DNA from: Polyangiaceae bacterium | Lineage (GTDB): Bacteria > Myxococcota_A > Polyangia > Polyangiales > Polyangiaceae | Assembly: GCA_025936045.1 (NCBI GenBank) | Contig: JAICUB010000004.1 | Location: 160,950 to 224,949 of the forward strand | Reading direction: 5' to 3' | Length of the DNA: 64,000 nt | Shown: positions 33,666 to 43,313 of the stretch, piece by piece | Position numbering within the stretch: the stretch's first letter is position 1 | How the letters are laid out: every line of letters begins with the position of its first letter | Program-made: the position numbers and the translations under genes | The notes under the pieces: generated by a model | Database searches by the model: none | Seen by the model: only the letters and a program-made list of their open reading frames with translations | What the model was told of the DNA's origin: nothing

Positions 33666-35420
33666 ATGGCGCGGGTCGTCCAACTCTTTCCCGGAGGCAA
33701 TCCCGCCGTCCCCCGGGTCATCGACGTCTTTCTGCGTTACCTCAAGGCCGAGGGGGTGCACGTCGTGTTCGGCATTCCGGGCGGCCTCTTGTATCCGCTC
33801 TTCAAGGCCATCGAAGAGGACGGTGAGCTCACGCTCGCGGTTTCGAAGCACGAAGAGGGCGCGGCGTTCATGGCGGACGGCTACGCGCGTGTCGGACGGC
33901 GACTCGGGGTATGCGCCGGCACCTCGGGGCCGGGCGCGACGAACCTGATGACGGGCGTGTCCTGCGCTTTCGCCGACGGCGTGCCCATGCTGGTCATCAC
34001 CGGACAAGCCGCGAGCCGAACGCTCGGCAAGGGCGCGGCCCAGGAGACTTCGCGCGAGGACATCGACATCGTGGCGATGTTCGCGCCCGTCACCAAATAC
34101 TCGGCGATGGTCGCCTCCCCTTCGCAGATGCCGCAGCACCTGCGGCGCGCGCTGCGTCTCGCGCTCACGGGCCGCCCTGGGCCGGTGCACCTCAACGTGC
34201 CCGTGGATTTCTGGGAGAAGCCGCTCAGCGAAGATTGGTTCGACCCCGCGACGTATCGACCGTCGACGAGCACCTTCGATCGCGCCGCGCTGCAGCAAGC
34301 GGTCGACGTGCTCCACGCGGCGCACCGGCCGGCGCTGCTCGTGGGGGCGGGCGTCGCGATCGCCAACGCCGAACAACACCTGCTCGCGTTGGCCGACGCG
34401 CTGCCCGCGCGCGTCGCGACCACGCCGCGCGCCAAGGGCGTTTTCCCCGAGGACCACGAGCTCTCGCTCGGGGTCTTCGGCTTCGCCGGCCACCGCGCCG
34501 CGCGAGAAGTGCTGCTCGGCGACCAGGTCGACGTCATTTTCACCGTGGGCTCTTCCTTGAACGAGACGGCGACGCTGAACTGGCACCCCGCGCTCGCGCG
34601 CTCACGACGCTTCATCCAGCTCGACATCGACGTCGATCGCATCGGACGCAACTATCCCGTCGATCTCGCGCTCGTCGGCGACGCCCAGACGATCCTGGTC
34701 GAGCTCGTCTATCACTTGCACCGAAAGATCCGCGACGGCCGGCTGCCGCAATCACAATGGCGCGGCGCGCACCCGATCGAACACGGGAATTCACGTTACA
34801 TGTCCGCGGACGAGCGCCTGTCGGACGCGGTGCCGCTCACACCCGCGCGCTGGCGCCGGGACCTCGAGCACGCCCTCCCCGAAGATGCGGTGATTTTCTC
34901 CGACATCGGCGGGCACATGCTGAACAACATCCATCACCTTTGCATCCGCAACCGCCAGCGCTTCATCATCAATCTCGGCTTCGGTTCGATGGGTCACGGC
35001 ACGGTCGCGCCGATCGGCGCGATGCTCGCCGATCCGCGTCACCCCGTGATCGCAATCATCGGCGACGGCTGCTTCACGATGAACGGCATGGATCTCATTA
35101 CAGCCGTCGAATACGACGTGCCCGTCGTGTGGATCGTCGAGAACAACAACATGCACGGCATCACCCATCACGCGAGCAAGGCTCTCAGCGGCACGCCGCT
35201 CCGTGGCGCGTCTTACCGCCGCCCGCTCGAGATCGCGCCGATGGCGCGAGCCATGGGCTTACGCACCGAAGTGGTCGACCGTCCCGGGCAGATCCAACAC
35301 GCCCTGCGTGACGCGCTCGCCTCGCGACGTCCAGCGCTGATCGAAGTGCGCGTCGACCCGACGGTACCGCCGCCCGTGAGCGACCGCGCGACCTCGCTCG
35401 CCGGTTTCATCGAGCGTTGA
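33666..35420 (+). CDS. Thiamine-diphosphate-dependent enzyme, acetolactate-synthase-like
   Basis: This 584-residue protein has the three-domain layout of acetohydroxyacid synthase/benzoylformate-decarboxylase-type enzymes. The N-terminal PYR domain has VVFGIPGGLLYPLF and the ThDP-activating glutamate in SKHEEGAAFMADGYAR, plus GTSGPGATNLMTGV. The central domain follows. The C-terminal PP domain has the ThDP motif starting GDGCFTMNGMDL and ending VENNN. No regulatory small-subunit gene is adjacent, so a catabolic or specialised carboligase/decarboxylase is as likely as branched-chain synthesis. It follows the pseudo-kinase gene at 8 bp and converges on the RND permease gene with 3 bp between. 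Confidence 0.88.
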   Translation: MARVVQLFPGGNPAVPRVIDVFLRYLKAEGVHVVFGIPGGLLYPLFKAIEEDGELTLAVSKHEEGAAFMADGYARVGRRLGVCAGTSGPGATNLMTGVSCAFADGVPMLVITGQAASRTLGKGAAQETSREDIDIVAMFAPVTKYSAMVASPSQMPQHLRRALRLALTGRPGPVHLNVPVDFWEKPLSEDWFDPATYRPSTSTFDRAALQQAVDVLHAAHRPALLVGAGVAIANAEQHLLALADALPARVATTPRAKGVFPEDHELSLGVFGFAGHRAAREVLLGDQVDVIFTVGSSLNETATLNWHPALARSRRFIQLDIDVDRIGRNYPVDLALVGDAQTILVELVYHLHRKIRDGRLPQSQWRGAHPIEHGNSRYMSADERLSDAVPLTPARWRRDLEHALPEDAVIFSDIGGHMLNNIHHLCIRNRQRFIINLGFGSMGHGTVAPIGAMLADPRHPVIAIIGDGCFTMNGMDLITAVEYDVPVVWIVENNNMHGITHHASKALSGTPLRGASYRRPLEIAPMARAMGLRTEVVDRPGQIQHALRDALASRRPALIEVRVDPTVPPPVSDRATSLAGFIER

Positions 35421-35423
35421 CGC

Positions 35424-38400
35424 TCAGGCGGGCTCGGTCGCCGCGGGCAAGAGGTGCTCGTCGTCGACGCCGGCGAGCTCCGACTCGGTCTCGACGCGGC
35501 GCTTCTGGTGATCCGCGGCGATGAGCACGTACAGGCTCGGCACGACGAACAGCGTGAAAAGCGTGCCGATCGTCATGCCACCCACGAGCACGATACCGAT
35601 CGAGTTACGCGCGACGGCGCCCGGGCCGGTCACGAGCGTGAGCGGGAAATGACCGCACACCGTCGCGACGCTCGTCATCAGAATCGGCCGCAGGCGGGTA
35701 AGAGCCGCCAAGTGCACGGCCTCGAGCTTCGAGTGTCCGGCGGCCTGCTGTACGTTCGCGAACTCGACGATCAGAATGCCGTTCTTCGCGACCAAGCCGA
35801 CGAGGGTGACGAGGCCGACCTGCGAGTAAATGTTGAGCGTCGTCGTCCAACCCTCGGTCAGCGCGAAGTGCATGCCTGGCGGACCGGCGAACTTCAAGAA
35901 GGTGAAAATGAGCGCGCCGAACATCGCGAGCGGCACGGACCCCGCGAGCACGACGAGCGGATCGCGGAACGAGTTGAACTGCGCCGCGAGCGCGAGGAAA
36001 ATCAGGAGCAGCGCGAGCGTGAACGCGGGCAAAAATTTGCCGGCCTCTTGCCGCAGCTGGCGCGATTCGCCCGTGTAATCGACGCGGGAGCCGGGCGGCA
36101 GGATGCGAGCCGCCGCCTTCTCGAGCACCTTGAGGCCGTTGTCGAGCGAGCGGGGAGCGACGCCGGAAATCTTGATCGAGTTGAGCTGTTGGAAGCGATT
36201 CAGCGTGCGCGGCTCGACCGTGTTCTTGACCGTGGCGACGGAGCTCAACGGACTCAGATCGCCGTTCGGACCGGCGATGTGGATCTGGCGAAGCTGCTCC
36301 GGGGTGAGACGCGAGGCGCGCTGGACCTCCGGAATCACCTTGTAGCTGCGGCCGTCGATGGTGAACCGGTTGACGAAATTTCCGCTCAGCATCGAGCTCA
36401 GGTCGGTCGCCACCGATTGCATGGTGATGCCCATCGACGCGACCTTGTCGCGGTCGATGTTGAGCCGCGCCGAAGCTTGATCGATGCGCACGTCCATCAC
36501 GGGCGGAAACGCGAACTCTCCGCTCTTCGTCGCCTCTTCCACGAGCTGCTTCGCGTATTTGACGAGTTGCTCGTGGCTTTCGGTCGAGGCGATCACGAAC
36601 TCGACGGGAAAAAAGCCTGCGCTCGGCAGCGCGGGCGGCAGGAACGCCGGGGCGCGCACGCCCGTGACTCCCTGCATTTTTCCTGCAAGATCGGCCTGGA
36701 TCTCGAAGATGTTTCGCTTGCGCTCGTTCCACGGCTTCATCAGCGCGCCGCCGAAGCCCTGCTGCGGCATCGTGAGCTGAAAGCTGTGGCTGAACTCCGG
36801 CAGCGAGGAGAAGATGGTGTTGACCTGCTCGGTGTACGGAACGAGCTGCTCGAGCGTAGCGTTCGGCGGGACGTCGAGCGCGCTGAATACCGTGCCCTGA
36901 TCTTCGGCCGGAGCGAGCTCCGGTGGCGAGAATAGGTACAGCGGGATCACCGCGAGCGTGAGTAGGACCCACACCGTGTACACGGCGGGGCGCACCGACA
37001 GTGTCGCCGAGAGGGCGCGCCCGTAGCCGTTCTTCAGCGCCTCGAACCCGCGATCGATGGTGTGGGCGAGCCAGCCCTGCGCGCGCTCGGACTTGAGCAG
37101 CGTGGCCGCCATCATCGGCGAGAGCGTGAGCGCCACGACGCCGGAAATCAGCACGGCGCCGGCCAGGGTGAAGGCGAACTCGCGGAACAGAGCGCCCGTG
37201 AGGCCGCCCTGGAAGCCGATCGGCGCGTACACGGCCGCGAGCGTGATCGTCATGGCGATGATCGGCCCGACGAGCTCGCGCGCGCTCACGATTGCAGCTT
37301 GGAACGGCGTACGCCCCTCGTGCACGTTGCGCGCGACGTTCTCCACCACGACGATGGCGTCGTCGACCACGAGACCGACCGACAGCACGATGGCGAGCAA
37401 GGTGAGTAGGTTCAACGTGAACCCGAACACCTGCATCAAGAAGACGGCGCCGATGAGCGAGACCGGAATGGCGACGATCGGAATCAGGACGCTACGGAAA
37501 GAACCGAGGAAGCAGAAGATCACGATCATCACGATGATGATCGTCTCGAGCAAGGTGTGCGTGACTTCTTTGATCGCGTGATTGATGTAGTCGGTCGAGT
37601 CGAACGCGACCTTGGCGCGCATGCCGGTCGGCAACTCTGCTTGGATCGTCTTGATCTCGTCCCGGACCTTCGCAATCACGTCGAGGGAGTTCGCGTTCGG
37701 GAGCACCCAAACGCCCATGAACACCTCTTTTTGGCCGGAAAAGCGCACGTCCATGTCGTAGTCGTCGGCGCCGAGCACGACTTCCGCGACGTCCTCGAGC
37801 CGCACGAGCGTGTTGTTCTCCGAACGCACCACGAGCTTCTTGAACGTCTCGAGGTCCTGCGCGTCCGTGGTGGCGGTGAGGTTCACCTGGACGTACTCGC
37901 CCTTCGTCTGACCGACGGCCGCGAGCGTGTTGTTCGCCGCGAGCGCCTGGCGCACGGCCGTGGGACTCACGTTGAGCGCGGCCATCCGGTCGGGCTTGAG
38001 CCAAGCGCGTAGCGCGAAGGTACGACCACCCAAGATGTCGGCGCGCTGCACCCCGTCGATGGCCGACAAGCGCGGCTGCACGATGCGGATCAGGTAGTCG
38101 GTGACCTGGTTCGCCTCGAGGATGTTCGAGCCGAACGACAGGTACATGGCCGCAAACTGCGAGTCGGACGGCTCGATCGCGATCGCGGGCACCTCCGCCT
38201 CGGGAGGCAGGTCGGCACGCACCTGGTTCACGCGCGCGCTGATGTCCGAGAGGGCGTTCGCCGCAGGGAAATTCAGCTTCAACCGCACGTTGATGGTCGA
38301 GAGCCCCTGGTTGCTCTGCGACTCGATGTAATCAATGCCGTCGGCCGCAGCGATGGCGCGTTCGAGCGGCGTCGTGATGAAGCCGCGGACCAGATCCGCG

Positions 38401-38564
38401 TTGGCCCCGACGTAGGCGGTCTTCACCGTCACCGTCGCGCTCTCGAGCCGCGGGTATTGCCGCACGTTGAGCGTGCGGATCGCTTGGAGGCCCGCGATGA
38501 TGATCACGAGGTTGATGACGATCGCGAGGACCGGACGGCGGATGAAAATATCCGTGAGCTTCAT
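35424..38564 (-). CDS. RND efflux pump permease, HAE1/AcrB type
   Basis: The protein (1046 residues) begins with the usual first helix MKLTDIFIRRPVLAIVINLV and has two large periplasmic loops. The proton-relay aspartates are in GLVVDDAIVVVENV and the matching lysine in GLVAKNGILIVEFAN. ADGIDYIESQS is the porter-domain hallmark. Length and motifs match hydrophobe/amphiphile exporters that expel drugs or lipids in complex with an adaptor and an outer-membrane channel. The adaptor gene lies 30 bp upstream on the same strand; no TolC-type channel gene is in the window, so the channel is encoded elsewhere. No local repressor gene is seen. Confidence 0.95.
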   Translation of the reverse strand: MKLTDIFIRRPVLAIVINLVIIIAGLQAIRTLNVRQYPRLESATVTVKTAYVGANADLVRGFITTPLERAIAAADGIDYIESQSNQGLSTINVRLKLNFPAANALSDISARVNQVRADLPPEAEVPAIAIEPSDSQFAAMYLSFGSNILEANQVTDYLIRIVQPRLSAIDGVQRADILGGRTFALRAWLKPDRMAALNVSPTAVRQALAANNTLAAVGQTKGEYVQVNLTATTDAQDLETFKKLVVRSENNTLVRLEDVAEVVLGADDYDMDVRFSGQKEVFMGVWVLPNANSLDVIAKVRDEIKTIQAELPTGMRAKVAFDSTDYINHAIKEVTHTLLETIIIVMIVIFCFLGSFRSVLIPIVAIPVSLIGAVFLMQVFGFTLNLLTLLAIVLSVGLVVDDAIVVVENVARNVHEGRTPFQAAIVSARELVGPIIAMTITLAAVYAPIGFQGGLTGALFREFAFTLAGAVLISGVVALTLSPMMAATLLKSERAQGWLAHTIDRGFEALKNGYGRALSATLSVRPAVYTVWVLLTLAVIPLYLFSPPELAPAEDQGTVFSALDVPPNATLEQLVPYTEQVNTIFSSLPEFSHSFQLTMPQQGFGGALMKPWNERKRNIFEIQADLAGKMQGVTGVRAPAFLPPALPSAGFFPVEFVIASTESHEQLVKYAKQLVEEATKSGEFAFPPVMDVRIDQASARLNIDRDKVASMGITMQSVATDLSSMLSGNFVNRFTIDGRSYKVIPEVQRASRLTPEQLRQIHIAGPNGDLSPLSSVATVKNTVEPRTLNRFQQLNSIKISGVAPRSLDNGLKVLEKAAARILPPGSRVDYTGESRQLRQEAGKFLPAFTLALLLIFLALAAQFNSFRDPLVVLAGSVPLAMFGALIFTFLKFAGPPGMHFALTEGWTTTLNIYSQVGLVTLVGLVAKNGILIVEFANVQQAAGHSKLEAVHLAALTRLRPILMTSVATVCGHFPLTLVTGPGAVARNSIGIVLVGGMTIGTLFTLFVVPSLYVLIAADHQKRRVETESELAGVDDEHLLPAATEPA

Positions 38565-38594
38565 GGCGAAGTGCCTACCCCGTAAAATGGGTGA

Positions 38595-39884
38595 TCAGTG
38601 GTTGACGGGGGTGGGAGTGAGGCTGCGCTCGAGCTTCACGCTCTGGTTGTCGATCTTGAGCGGCAGGCCGTTCCTCAGCTTGAACGCGCCCTCGCTCACG
38701 ATTTCCTCGCCGACCTTCAAACCGTCCGTGATGGAGACGAAATCACCGCGCTCGTCACCGAGCTTCACGAACTTCTGCTGTGCGGTCGGCCGCAGCTTGC
38801 CGTCCGGACCCGGCTTCTCTTCCGCGACGAACACCGAATCGCCGTAAGAGGCGTGCACCACGGCGGTGAGCGGGACGGCGACGACCTGGCGCTGGACCGG
38901 CAGCACGACCTGCGCGCGCAAGAACATGCCGGGACGGAAGCGACTCTCCTGTCCCGGAAAGCGCGCCCGCACCTTCACGCTGCGTGTCACCGGATCGACC
39001 GTCGGATCCACGGCGCTGATTTCGCCCTCGACCGTCGAGCTTTTCACGTCCTCCTCGCTCGCACGCACCTTCATGCCGACGTGGAGCTGCGGGAGATTCT
39101 CCTGCGGTAACGTGAAGTCGACGTAGTCGGCGTCGGCCGACTCGAGCATCGCGACGGTCGTGCCCGGCGCGAGATATTGACCGAGGTTGACCTGGCGGAT
39201 GCCGAGCTTGCCGCTGAAGGGCGCGCGGATGATCTTGCGATCGATCTGCGCCTGCAGCTGGCTCTGCTGCGCGGAGAGGCTCTTCAACGACGCAAAGTCG
39301 GTGTCCGCCGCGGCCTGAGCGATCACGCCGGTGCCGAGCAACGTCTGCGAGCGCTGCGCCTGCGTCTCCGCGAGCTCGCGCTGCGCCCGTGTGGAGGCGA
39401 GCTGCGCGCGTTCGACCCGCGAATCGAGCTCCACGAGCACCTGCCCCTGCTTGACCATCTGCCCGGAGTCGAAATGGATCGCCGAGACGACGCCCGGCGA
39501 GTCGTTCGCGAGCGCCACGCCCTTGGCCGAGACGACGCTCGCCACGGCGCTCAACGTGCTCTCCCACGTCTGCTGCTCGACCTGCCGGGTGCTGACCGCC
39601 TCGGGCGGTGGTCCGGCCTTTTGCATCTGTTTGCCGAAACCGATCAGCATCGAGATTTGCGAAAACTTGAGGAAGCCGAGCAGTACGATGATGGCGAGCG
39701 CTCCGCCGATCATCAGCACGTAGGCGAGGAGGCGTCGGCCGCGGCGCGGACGCGCGGGCGCGGGGCCGGAGGGACGTTGAGACACGTCCCGATCGGCGGG
39801 GCCGGGCGGGGGCGCGGGGACGCGGTCGCTCTGCGGGCGGGCGTAGGTCGGACGCGAAGGGTGCTCGTTCACGGTCGCTGCCAT
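38595..39884 (-). CDS. RND periplasmic adaptor (membrane fusion) protein
   Basis: I place the start at the ATG 39884 (429 residues), though a longer frame exists. Residues 1-50 are an unusual Pro/Arg-rich cytoplasmic segment, followed by a membrane anchor (LLAYVLMIGGALAIIVLLGF). The periplasmic part has the standard adaptor order: lipoyl half (GVVSAIHFDSGQMVKQGQVLVELD), coiled-coil hairpin, second lipoyl half (APFSGKLGIRQVNLGQYLAPG), beta-barrel and membrane-proximal domain. It bridges the RND permease encoded 30 bp downstream and an outer-membrane channel. Anchoring by a helix in place of a lipid, and the proline-rich cytoplasmic extension, are slightly unusual for this family. Confidence 0.93.
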   Translation of the reverse strand: MAATVNEHPSRPTYARPQSDRVPAPPPGPADRDVSQRPSGPAPARPRRGRRLLAYVLMIGGALAIIVLLGFLKFSQISMLIGFGKQMQKAGPPPEAVSTRQVEQQTWESTLSAVASVVSAKGVALANDSPGVVSAIHFDSGQMVKQGQVLVELDSRVERAQLASTRAQRELAETQAQRSQTLLGTGVIAQAAADTDFASLKSLSAQQSQLQAQIDRKIIRAPFSGKLGIRQVNLGQYLAPGTTVAMLESADADYVDFTLPQENLPQLHVGMKVRASEEDVKSSTVEGEISAVDPTVDPVTRSVKVRARFPGQESRFRPGMFLRAQVVLPVQRQVVAVPLTAVVHASYGDSVFVAEEKPGPDGKLRPTAQQKFVKLGDERGDFVSITDGLKVGEEIVSEGAFKLRNGLPLKIDNQSVKLERSLTPTPVNH

Positions 39885-39989
39885 GGGGTCGCCCCGCTGC
39901 TTAAGACCGGCGCGTACAAACCGCCACTCCCTTTCACGCCGTTGCGGCATGCCTCAGGGATGAAATGGTGTCGATTTTTGTCTTGGGAG

Positions 39990-42900
39990 CTACTCGACGA
40001 AGCCGGTTATGCGCTCGATGTAGTCACGTGAGCCGTCGCGGGCCCAACCATCGAGCTGCGCCACGTCCTTGAGCTGCTGGCCGCGTTCGCGCGGAACGAC
40101 GAAGTATTCGATGGCCACGTCGGGCAGAGCGCTCACGTCACCCCACAACTTCTCGAATTGAGCCACCGTGAGCACGTCCTCCTGGGCGTTGCCCCAACGT
40201 CGCTTCACCTCCTTTAATGTGACGTACGTGGGAAGGCGCGCGGCGAGCGCGCGAACGCCGCGGCGAGCGAGTGTTTCGTCGGCGAGGGTCTCGCGCGTGA
40301 GGCCGAAAAGCGCCAGCAGCGGGTCGATGGAGACCCACGTCGTCAGAGAGTTATAGAAACCGAGCTTCGCCTCGTCCTCGTCGCTCGGCAGCGCGAGTCC
40401 TTCCACGATGCGGGGACGGCCGCCGACGCGGGCGAGCCCGCCGCCGCGATCCTCGAGCCGGCGCTCGATGACCTCGAAGCTGAACGTCGCTTGGCGCTCG
40501 AGATGCCGGCCGAAAAGGCGCGGCTCGAGCTCGGCGCCCAAGGTGTCGATGTTGTGAACCAAGAAATAACGGAGTGACGGCTGCGCTTCCAGCAGCCGCC
40601 GCAGCGTCCCATTGATGACGAGGTTCGCGACTTCGTAGAAATGCCCCACGGGGTGAACACATTGCGGCGCGAGATTGTCGCGGTAGTCGCTCGCCTCACC
40701 CTTCTCGGCGACCCAATCCAGCAGAGCCTTGCGCCCGCTGTCGCGCACCTTCTGCTTTCGCTCCTCGAGCTTCTGCTCCGGCATCTGCTCCCACGCGAAG
40801 CGCAGATCGCGCGCCGTCGGCACGAGGCGCAGGCCGATCGAGCTGGCCGGCGAGAGCAGCAGTGTGCCCGTGAAGCCGTAGCGCCCTTCGCGTTCGAGCA
40901 GCTGCTCGAGCGGCGCGTGCGTGAGAAAGCTCGTCGTGAACACGTGCGGCGGCACCGGCCCCGCCGCCGCACCGGTGCGCGCCGTCTTCGCGAGATGCAC
41001 CTCGACGAAAGTACGGAAACGACCGCCGAGCTTGGCGAACGGATGCAGCGCCTTGACGGTGCCGGCGCCCTGCGTCCAGCGACTGCCGGCGCCCGCCGCG
41101 AGCGTGACGACGCACGCTTCACCGCGCGCGAGGGCCGCACGCCCGAGGCTCTCCGCGTCGGCGCCGATGCTTGCGTACTGCGTGACGTCGCGCGCGCGGA
41201 CGTCCTCGATGACCGTGTCTGCGGGCAGCCGGTTTTGCGCGAGACCGATGCGACCTGCGAGCAGCTCACGCCGAATGCGCTCGTGCTGCTCCGGATCGAA
41301 GCCGTAGCGCTCGAGCAGGGCGTCGAGCGAGGGACCGTTCGCGTGCGACCCGGAGGACGGAAACAGCCGGCGTACGAGCGCACGGCTGACGCTCTCGGCG
41401 CGCTCGCCGCGCAAATGCTCGTTCGCGAACGCGTCGAGCTCGCGGCGGCGTGCGATCGAGAACGAACGCGACCCCTGCTCGTGCCAGCGCGGAAGTTGGA
41501 ACACGTAGTACTCGGGCGAAAGGATCGCGTCCGAGCCGGACAGGAGCTCCGCGGACGTGCCTCGTTCGTTGATCGAAAAACCGTAGACCACGGGCTCCAT
41601 CGCGAACGGCAGGCTCGTCTCGAGGTCGTGCTTCGCGCGCCGCATCCCCTCCGAGAGCAGCGTCTCGGCCTCGGCCTTGCGGCGCGGGTCGACGATGAAG
41701 CCCATGCCGCCGCCCGACATGCCGCCGAGCATCCAGAAACCCCAAAAATCAGCGCCCAGCGCGGCTTCGGCTTCGCGAATCAGTCGTTCGGTATAAGCGT
41801 TCGTCACCCACGGCACGATGGTCTCGAGCGGCCCCCGAAACGCGCGGGTCGTCAGCCGGCCGAGCTCACGCACGTCGCCCGCTCGTAGCGCCGCGACGAT
41901 GGCGTCGAACGTCGTCAAGAGCTCCTTGCGCGCTTCCCACTCGCGTGCGGTACCGAGCAAGAACTTCTCGGTGACCATCTCCAGGATGGGACCGACGTTG
42001 GCCGCCATACCGCCGTGCACGAGCACGAGCGACTCCTCGAGGCGCTTGCGCGCTTCCGGCGACACCACGTCCTTTTCGAGAATGGTGTGGCGCGGGAGCA
42101 GGCGGCCGCGGCTCGAGCCGTGCTCGACGTCCTCGCTGGACGCGAGCACGCCTTCGATCAGCTTGATGCCGGGCCAGAGGCCGCCGCTGTCCTGCCAGCC
42201 GCCCCCCGAGCCCCCCAGCCCTTCGCCGAGGACCGCGCGACCGGCTACGGTGCGCCGCGCCGCGTCGTCGAGCGAGCCGGTGAGCGCCGCCACCTGGCCC
42301 GTCGCGCGCATGCACAGTGAAATCAGCCCGCCGAGCAGGTTCGTCGAGACGGCAAGCCGGCTGCCCTTCGGAATGTCGCTCACCTGACTCACGAGCTCGA
42401 TGCCGCGCCCCGGCCCCACGAGTTGCTCGAGCACGAGCCTGAGCGGCTGACCCGAGCCTTCGAGCGCCGGCGGCACGAGGCCGGCGGCGATCACTGCCGC
42501 TTTCAGCAAGCCGAGGTAATCGCGCGCGTAATCGAACACCTCGGCGACTTCGGTCAGGTCGGCCGTCGCGTCGAGATCCACACTCGCCAGCCGGAGCACC
42601 GGCTCCTCGATCACGCGGAAGAAGCACGTGATGGGCGGCTGCGTGCTCTGATCGCGACCGCGCACGGCGAGATCGACCGACACGTTGAGGACGCGCGCGC
42701 CCTCGGGGAAATCCATACCGAGAAAGAAGATGTCGCTCCAGCCGCTGTGGCTGAGATCCATGCGCACGGGCGTGCGCTCGACGAGCACGCGGCCGAACCC
42801 GCTCGCGTCGGTAACGAGCAACTCGGGGCGGACGCGCAGCGGTAAATCCAGCGCGTGTCCGGTGCGGAACATCCAGCGATTGCCGCGAAGCGCGCGCACG

Positions 42901-43307
42901 GAGCGCTGCACCTGGGCTGCCAGGATTTGAAAACCGAGGCCGTGGTACGCGGACGCAAGCCCGCTCGCGAGCGCGTCGCTCGCGCCCGCGTCGGCCATCG
43001 CGGCAAGGAGCACGTCGCAGGCCGCGGCGTAACGGCGCTCGAGTAGGAGCTCGTGCGCGTGCCATGGGATTTTACCCGCGCGCGGCAGCTCGGAGCACCG
43101 CGGCAACACGTAACGGTAGAGTGCGTGCGCGTAGAACGCGGCGCGCACGCGCTGATAAGCGTTGCGCTCGCCGTCGACCGCGAAGCCGTGAAGCACCTTG
43201 CCCGACTCGAGTAGCTCGGCGAGGGTCGCGTCCCGCGCGAAGCGCTCGAAGGCGCCGACTTTACTCGCGGCGTCCGGCGCGAGGATCGCCTCAACCAGCG
43301 GGTGCAT
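39990..43307 (-). CDS. Bifunctional fucokinase-like GHMP kinase fused to UDP-sugar pyrophosphorylase
   Basis: The protein (1105 residues) carries two activities. After about 165 helical residues, a GHMP kinase domain runs to about 620, with the substrate site RMDLSHSGWSDIFF, the phosphate loop IPKGSRLAVSTNLLGG, the fucokinase-type motif GGGWQDSGG and the C-terminal GGMSGGGMGF. From about 730 to the end is a UDP-glucose-pyrophosphorylase-type domain: LAAGAGSRW, PVGHFYEVANLVINGTL and FLVHNIDTLGAELE. Together they would phosphorylate a free sugar at C1 and convert it to a nucleotide sugar, a salvage route. The order (kinase first) is the reverse of known bifunctional fucose-salvage enzymes, in which the transferase comes first. 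The sugar is unknown. An upstream nucleotidyltransferase-like gene ends 6 bp before the start. Confidence 0.85.
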   Translation of the reverse strand: MHPLVEAILAPDAASKVGAFERFARDATLAELLESGKVLHGFAVDGERNAYQRVRAAFYAHALYRYVLPRCSELPRAGKIPWHAHELLLERRYAAACDVLLAAMADAGASDALASGLASAYHGLGFQILAAQVQRSVRALRGNRWMFRTGHALDLPLRVRPELLVTDASGFGRVLVERTPVRMDLSHSGWSDIFFLGMDFPEGARVLNVSVDLAVRGRDQSTQPPITCFFRVIEEPVLRLASVDLDATADLTEVAEVFDYARDYLGLLKAAVIAAGLVPPALEGSGQPLRLVLEQLVGPGRGIELVSQVSDIPKGSRLAVSTNLLGGLISLCMRATGQVAALTGSLDDAARRTVAGRAVLGEGLGGSGGGWQDSGGLWPGIKLIEGVLASSEDVEHGSSRGRLLPRHTILEKDVVSPEARKRLEESLVLVHGGMAANVGPILEMVTEKFLLGTAREWEARKELLTTFDAIVAALRAGDVRELGRLTTRAFRGPLETIVPWVTNAYTERLIREAEAALGADFWGFWMLGGMSGGGMGFIVDPRRKAEAETLLSEGMRRAKHDLETSLPFAMEPVVYGFSINERGTSAELLSGSDAILSPEYYVFQLPRWHEQGSRSFSIARRRELDAFANEHLRGERAESVSRALVRRLFPSSGSHANGPSLDALLERYGFDPEQHERIRRELLAGRIGLAQNRLPADTVIEDVRARDVTQYASIGADAESLGRAALARGEACVVTLAAGAGSRWTQGAGTVKALHPFAKLGGRFRTFVEVHLAKTARTGAAAGPVPPHVFTTSFLTHAPLEQLLEREGRYGFTGTLLLSPASSIGLRLVPTARDLRFAWEQMPEQKLEERKQKVRDSGRKALLDWVAEKGEASDYRDNLAPQCVHPVGHFYEVANLVINGTLRRLLEAQPSLRYFLVHNIDTLGAELEPRLFGRHLERQATFSFEVIERRLEDRGGGLARVGGRPRIVEGLALPSDEDEAKLGFYNSLTTWVSIDPLLALFGLTRETLADETLARRGVRALAARLPTYVTLKEVKRRWGNAQEDVLTVAQFEKLWGDVSALPDVAIEYFVVPRERGQQLKDVAQLDGWARDGSRDYIERITGFVE

Positions 43308-43313
43308 CCCGCG